The notes under the pieces are model-generated. The model saw only the letters and a list, made by a program, of their open reading frames with translations, had not been told where the DNA came from and searched no databases. From the NCBI RefSeq assembly GCF_004349105.1, contig NZ_SMLB01000003.1:124001-188000 (forward strand): a stretch of 64,000 nt of DNA, given 5' to 3'. How positions within the stretch are numbered: position 1 is the first letter of the stretch; each line of letters opens with the position of its first letter. Below, piece by piece: positions 60,840 through 64,000 of this stretch. The DNA is from Jiangella aurantiaca (GTDB lineage Bacteria; Actinomycetota; Actinomycetes; Jiangellales; Jiangellaceae). The translations under genes and the position numbers were made by a program.

Positions 60840-61283
60840 ATGACCACCGACCGCATCGAACGCGACATCGTCATCGCCGCCGCTCCCCAGCGGGTCTGGG
60901 AGATCGTCACCCGCGCCGAGCACCTGGGCACCTGGTTCGCTGACGCGGGCGCGGAGATCGACCTGCGCCCCGGCGGCGAGCTGACGCTCACGTGGAAGGA
61001 GTACGGCGTCTCGCGCGGCGTCGTCGAGACCGTCGAGCCGTACACGACGTTCGCGTTCCGCTGGGCGCTCGACGACGGGCGGCCGGGCGACGGCAACTCG
61101 ACCCTCGTCGTGTTCACACTGACCCCCGACGGCGACGGCACGCGGCTGCGGGTGATCGAGAGCGGGTTCAGCCGGCTCGCCGGCGGCCCGGACCAGCAGG
61201 CGAAGCACCTGGAGCAGAACGCCGAGGGCTGGCGGCTGGAGCTGGACGAGCTGCGCGGCTACGTGGAGTCCGTCGCGGCATGA
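60840..61283 (+). CDS. SRPBCC (AHSA1-like) domain protein
   Basis: 147 residues with the helix-grip fold: IVIAAAPQRVWEIVTRAEHL at the start, DLRPGGELTLTW in the middle and GGPDQQAKHLEQNAEGW at the end, the typical AHSA1/START family pattern. It binds a hydrophobic ligand in an unknown pathway. ATG 60840 is preceded by GAGGA. The stop overlaps the ArsR gene (ATGA). SRPBCC-ArsR pairs are a common actinobacterial unit. Confidence 0.93.
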   Translation: MTTDRIERDIVIAAAPQRVWEIVTRAEHLGTWFADAGAEIDLRPGGELTLTWKEYGVSRGVVETVEPYTTFAFRWALDDGRPGDGNSTLVVFTLTPDGDGTRLRVIESGFSRLAGGPDQQAKHLEQNAEGWRLELDELRGYVESVAA

Positions 61284-61615
61284 GGTCGCTGCTCGACGCC
61301 GTGCTCGTCGCGCTGGCCGAGCCGACCCGGCGGCAGCTGCTCGACCTGCTCGCCGACCGCGGCGAGGCCAGCGCCAGCACGCTGTCCCAGGCGCTGCCGG
61401 TGACCCGGCAGGCGGTCGTCAAGCACCTCGCCGTGCTCGACGCCGCCGGCCTGGTCAGCGGCCGGCGGGTGGGCCGCGAGGTGCTCTACCGGACCCGGCC
61501 GGAGCGGCTGGCCCAGGCGGCGCACGGCCTGAGCGAGCTGGCGACGGCGTGGGAGGCGCGGCTGGCGGCCATCAAGGCCCTCGCCGAGAGCGCCGAGAGA
61601 GACGACCGCGCATAG
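61280..61615 (+). CDS. ArsR-family transcriptional regulator
   Basis: 111 residues. ALAEPTRRQLLDLLADRG and LPVTRQAVVKHLAVLDAAG form the winged-helix core. No metal-binding Cys motif is present, so it responds to something other than arsenite. ATG 61280 overlaps the SRPBCC stop. The likely binding site is the palindrome at 60790. Confidence 0.93.
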   Translation: MRSLLDAVLVALAEPTRRQLLDLLADRGEASASTLSQALPVTRQAVVKHLAVLDAAGLVSGRRVGREVLYRTRPERLAQAAHGLSELATAWEARLAAIKALAESAERDDRA

Positions 61616-61619
61616 CCGG

Positions 61620-62192
61620 TCAGCCGGCCGCCGGCGGGACGTGGCGGGTCCAGGTCTCGTGGGTGGCGATGACCGCCGACGAGTGGGCCCGGCCGGCCGC
61701 GCCGCTGACCTCCGGCCGCCCGAGCACCCGGGCGCCGTCCACTTCGAGGGTGGCGTCGGTGCAGAAGGTCAGCAGGTTGGTCAGCGTCCACGGCACGCCG
61801 CCCAACTGCCAGGCGACCGCCTCGCCGGGGCGGGTCTCGACCGGCCGGCTGATGGTCGCGATGACCCGCGTGCCGTCGGCGCCGATCACCTTGGCGCGGG
61901 CGTGGTCGGAGCCGATGTGCCACTCGACGACGTCGCACTCGATCGGCTCGCCGATCTCCGGCAGCCCTTCGAGCTCCGGGAACCAGCGGCTGAACGTGTC
62001 GGACAGCCAGCCGCCCAGGGCCGCGTCGGGCGTGAGCAGCCGGACGACGTCGTCGCCGTCGACCCAGACGAGAACGGCGAGGCCGGAGCCCCGCACGCTC
62101 CACTCCGCCTCCCAGAGCGAGACGAATCCGGCGCGGGAGTCCCCGCGCATGAGCGTGGCGCTCGGGTTGGCTCCGACGAACTCGACCGGCAT
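61620..62192 (-). CDS. Conserved-looking protein of unknown function
   Basis: 190 residues, no signal peptide or membrane helix. WSVRGSGLAVLVWVDGDDVV, FSRWFPELEGLPEIG and RPETRPGE-like segments are well folded by appearance but match no family I know. Its ATG at 62192 abuts the acyl-CoA synthetase stop without a gap, so they are cotranscribed. Possibly an accessory protein to the synthetase; inference only. Confidence 0.7.
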   Translation of the reverse strand: MPVEFVGANPSATLMRGDSRAGFVSLWEAEWSVRGSGLAVLVWVDGDDVVRLLTPDAALGGWLSDTFSRWFPELEGLPEIGEPIECDVVEWHIGSDHARAKVIGADGTRVIATISRPVETRPGEAVAWQLGGVPWTLTNLLTFCTDATLEVDGARVLGRPEVSGAAGRAHSSAVIATHETWTRHVPPAAG

Positions 62193-63827
<1,635 letters not shown>

Positions 63828-64000
63828 GAGACCCTCCCCATCGAGGACCCCGGCGACGCCGGCGTCTGTCGCTCCACCCTGCCGCAGGAGAGCGGCCGGC
63901 GGAAGCCTCGATCCACACCGCGATTAACGAATCCGACACACGTCGCCGGTGACGACATCACCTTGTAACCGCCTGCGCCACCTGGCGAAACGCCGGGGGA

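Overview
The window is high-GC actinobacterial DNA. The fhaA-fhaB-PP2C order at the left edge is the start of the conserved FHA/Ser-Thr phosphatase/kinase operon found next to oriC in Actinobacteria. Sugar ABC importers without their own ATPase, a GTP-type PEP carboxykinase, a LytR-CpsA-Psr protein and many GTG/TTG starts fit the same group. I cannot name the genus from sequence alone. Nothing suggests a phage, plasmid or CRISPR locus.

Layout. 1-2570: signalling operon (fhaA, fhaB, partial PP2C phosphatase, minus strand). 2822-4573: tRNA-Leu followed by a decayed stretch with two long palindromes, a truncated winged-helix gene and a dehydrogenase gene broken by an in-frame TGA. 4612-8660: a TetR-MFS-nucleotidyltransferase operon divergent from a TetR-controlled NAD-dependent epimerase. 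8629-12863: carbohydrate-acid genes, with a class II aldolase, a DUF1537-type kinase and a DeoR regulator on one strand and a YihT/LacD-type aldolase and a racemase-like protein on the other.

13124-41253 is the main interest: about 28 kb of glycan-use genes. It has two complete but ATPase-less ABC importers (13124-16400 and 31669-34911), a GH2 beta-mannosidase-type enzyme, a GH1 beta-glycosidase, a GH84 beta-N-acetylglucosaminidase, a GH38 alpha-mannosidase, a GH38-related protein, an unassigned TIM-barrel glycosidase, an unassigned probable (alpha/alpha)6-barrel protein, an FAD oxidoreductase, a tandem metallo-beta-lactamase-fold protein, a ROK sugar kinase, a SIS isomerase and a LacI regulator. 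Four related 14-bp LacI-type operators (12926, 25618, 31424, 31589) tie four promoters together. The enzyme set matches the linkages of mannose-type N-glycans (alpha-Man, beta-Man-GlcNAc, beta-GlcNAc). I infer a LacI-controlled system for importing and dismantling mannose/GlcNAc glycans, with some components of no recognised family.

41262-64000 is mixed. It holds a SoxR gene with a textbook SoxR promoter driving an oxidoreductase, a second PP2C phosphatase paralogous to the one at the left edge, AraC/NmrA genes, tRNA-Arg, an amidohydrolase, PEP carboxykinase, VOC proteins, two tRNA-Ser genes, an LCP protein, lipoproteins, a BpsA-like protein, a rhodanese, an ArsR/SRPBCC pair with a near-perfect operator palindrome, and an acyl-CoA synthetase. 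Long GATC-ended intergenic palindromes recur at 3137, 50811, 52426 and 59807.
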